DNA from: an uncultured Lachnospiraceae bacterium
GTDB lineage: Bacteria; Bacillota; Clostridia; Lachnospirales; Lachnospiraceae
DNA: 64,000 nt
Reading direction: 5' to 3'
NCBI GenBank assembly: GCA_947089905.1
Contig: CAMUMG010000003.1
Coordinates: 311,210-375,209, forward strand
In this document: positions 62,791-64,000 of the stretch, one piece after another
Numbering within the stretch: the stretch's first letter is position 1
Layout: the number at the start of each line of letters is the position of its first letter
Program-made: the position numbers and the translations under genes
Notes under the pieces: model-generated
What the model was told of the DNA's origin: nothing
Databases searched by the model: none
What the model saw: only the letters and a program-made list of their open reading frames with translations

Positions 62791-63967
62791 TCAAAAAAAT
62801 TTTTCCTACTTGAACTGTTATATTCCATGCTGTATTCCCACAATGTCCATTAGGACAGATAAATTCGGATTGTAACTTTAGAAATTTTGCTCCACAGACG
62901 GCACAAACATCCAACAAATTATCAATAGAAACCATTACAAGAAGAATTCCTTTTTGAAAAGCTTTATAAGAAATCTTTTTAATAATGTTTCTTCCAATCC
63001 AATTATAGCAATCTTTCTTTTGATTTAATATTCCATAGTTTGGTACAACAATAACACTAGCATGTACCTCTTTGGCAAACTCTACAATCTGCTTACTGAT
63101 TTTATGAGCACAATCTTCATGAATCTGCCCAATCTTTTGTCTTATTTTACTAGATAATAAATCATCTCCATTTTTGTTATGAAGTAAAACTTCCTTTCGA
63201 TGTTTTATTTCTGTTCCTCCTTTAATAAACAAAGAATGAAGGATTTGTTCTTGTTTATTCATATGAATACATACTGCTAAAGTATCTTGATTTGGAAGTG
63301 AAACTGCACAAATACTCTCTCCTAACTTCATTCGTTCACTTAATTTTCGAATATCTGTTACTGGTTGTTCCACTGGTATATGTAGTTCTGCTCTGTTTTG
63401 AAAGACCTTAATGGATGGAGAACATCGTTTTCCCTGTTTGGGAAGAGTCCTTCCCTTCATACGATATTTTGTCCATATCCAACGGCTTCCAGTCCAAAGT
63501 TTTAATTCAATCATATCTTCCTTCCAGTTACGATACATTCCCTGATAATATAGTGGAGAAGAGTGAAATTGTGTCGCTGGCTGCGGACATCCTGTTTCTT
63601 TACCAGTAAAACCATATTGTTCCTGCCATAAAGAATAGCGTGCCAAAAAACTTTTGGTTATTCCTATAGCTGCATTAATTGCTGCACGGCGAAAATATAA
63701 TGGCAGTTTTGGAAAATTTGTCAGCGGAATTTCTGGCAAATCTCCCTTCTTTTTCATTTCCTTAGTTCCTATTGTTAAGATCTCTAAAGTACGTAACAGT
63801 TCATAGCTGGAAAGAGAAAGTAACTGTGGCTGCTTCATCAAAATCTGATAATAAAACGCAAGTACATCATTATATAATGTCTTGGTCTGCTTTATCCAAT
63901 CTAAATGTCTGGAATAAAGCTGTTTTCGATATGTAGTAGTTGAATATCCTATTTTTAAATCTATCAT
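62777..63967 (-). CDS. nuclease-dead TnpB-like protein (TldR-like candidate RNA-guided DNA-binding protein)
   Basis: 396 aa, the size of TnpB of IS200/IS605 elements. N-terminal helical/wedge region (HLDWIKQTKTLYNDVLAFYYQ), a RuvC-like fold from about 215, and a zinc ribbon Cys355, Cys358, Cys371, Cys376. All three catalytic acidic residues are lost. RuvC-I reads CAVSLPN with Ser223 at the Asp site, RuvC-II reads VVPNYG with Pro309 at the Glu site, and after Cys376 no Asp or Glu remains to the C-terminus. The intact long frame shows that the protein is maintained although it cannot cut. The frame is open to the window edge, so a start further upstream is possible. Confidence 0.8.
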   Translation of the reverse strand: MIDLKIGYSTTTYRKQLYSRHLDWIKQTKTLYNDVLAFYYQILMKQPQLLSLSSYELLRTLEILTIGTKEMKKKGDLPEIPLTNFPKLPLYFRRAAINAAIGITKSFLARYSLWQEQYGFTGKETGCPQPATQFHSSPLYYQGMYRNWKEDMIELKLWTGSRWIWTKYRMKGRTLPKQGKRCSPSIKVFQNRAELHIPVEQPVTDIRKLSERMKLGESICAVSLPNQDTLAVCIHMNKQEQILHSLFIKGGTEIKHRKEVLLHNKNGDDLLSSKIRQKIGQIHEDCAHKISKQIVEFAKEVHASVIVVPNYGILNQKKDCYNWIGRNIIKKISYKAFQKGILLVMVSIDNLLDVCAVCGAKFLKLQSEFICPNGHCGNTAWNITVQVGKIFLKSYK

Positions 63968-63973
63968 ATTATT

Positions 63974-64000
63974 GTTCGTGAAATTTAATATTTCACGAAC
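63974..64000. repeat. perfect 11-base palindrome at the start of the tnpB-like gene
   Basis: GTTCGTGAAAT and ATTTCACGAAC flank a 5-base TTAAT loop at the very end of the window, 6 bases before the predicted start codon, where no ribosome site is visible. It could be an operator, a terminator of an upstream gene, or a left-end hairpin of the former IS element. Confidence 0.7.

Overview
The window is AT-rich, and almost all genes run on the minus strand in tightly packed operons. Only two convincing genes are on the plus strand. Gene content fits a low-GC Firmicute of the class Clostridia, most likely a Lachnospiraceae-type gut anaerobe: DUF6145- and DUF6033-like proteins, a YvyF-like zinc-ribbon protein, a XerS-like recombinase, zinc-ribbon ABC exporters with DUF1854, and strong GGAGG ribosome sites. 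Genus and species cannot be told from the sequence alone.

Layout. 0.2-5.2 kb: a peptide/nickel-type ABC uptake operon whose two ATPases are fused in one protein. 5.4-9.3 kb: a two-receiver response regulator and a hybrid histidine kinase. 9.5-14.7 kb: a pair of zinc-ribbon ABC exporters around a DUF1854 protein. 14.9-17.7 kb: two plus-strand membrane-anchored proteins. 17.7-28.2 kb: housekeeping genes (asd, dus, coaX, LiaF-like, argF, patatin, NfeD, pgi). 28.3-35.3 kb: an operon of beta-CASP-like metallo-beta-lactamase hydrolase, GrpE-like protein, long Hsp70, XerS-like recombinase and rfbD. 35.4-38.2 kb: a deletion scar joining a methyltransferase to a histidine kinase, then an RNA methyltransferase and a NUDIX hydrolase. 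38.3-40.5 kb: a DUF6033 protein behind a sigma-28-like promoter, and a DUF4157-HNH candidate toxin. 40.6-62.5 kb: a large surface-glycan locus. 62.6-64 kb: a TnpB-like protein with an adjacent structured RNA-like region.

The glycan locus carries the genes for de novo N-acetylneuraminic acid (neuC, neuB, neuA, neuD), two sialyltransferase-like proteins, two family-2 glycosyltransferases and an ABC exporter. It also holds an unusual acyl-chemistry module: two acyl carrier proteins, a KAS III, an acyl-AMP ligase, LuxE- and LuxC-like proteins, a split transketolase, two short-chain dehydrogenases, two GNATs and a metallo-hydrolase. This suggests a sialylated capsule or surface glycan bearing a special acyl-derived substituent.

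The most notable points are these. (1) The TnpB-like protein at the right edge lacks all three RuvC acidic residues but keeps its zinc ribbon, and is followed by an omega-RNA-like structured region, so it is a candidate RNA-guided, nuclease-dead (TldR-like) regulator. (2) A nine-base G tract at the domain junction of neuA puts its SGNH esterase domain out of frame, which looks phase-variable. (3) Two inverted IS200/IS605-end/omega-RNA-like fragments flank asd. (4) The Hsp70-GrpE-nuclease-like operon is unusual. (5) The DUF4157-HNH protein has no injection machinery nearby.
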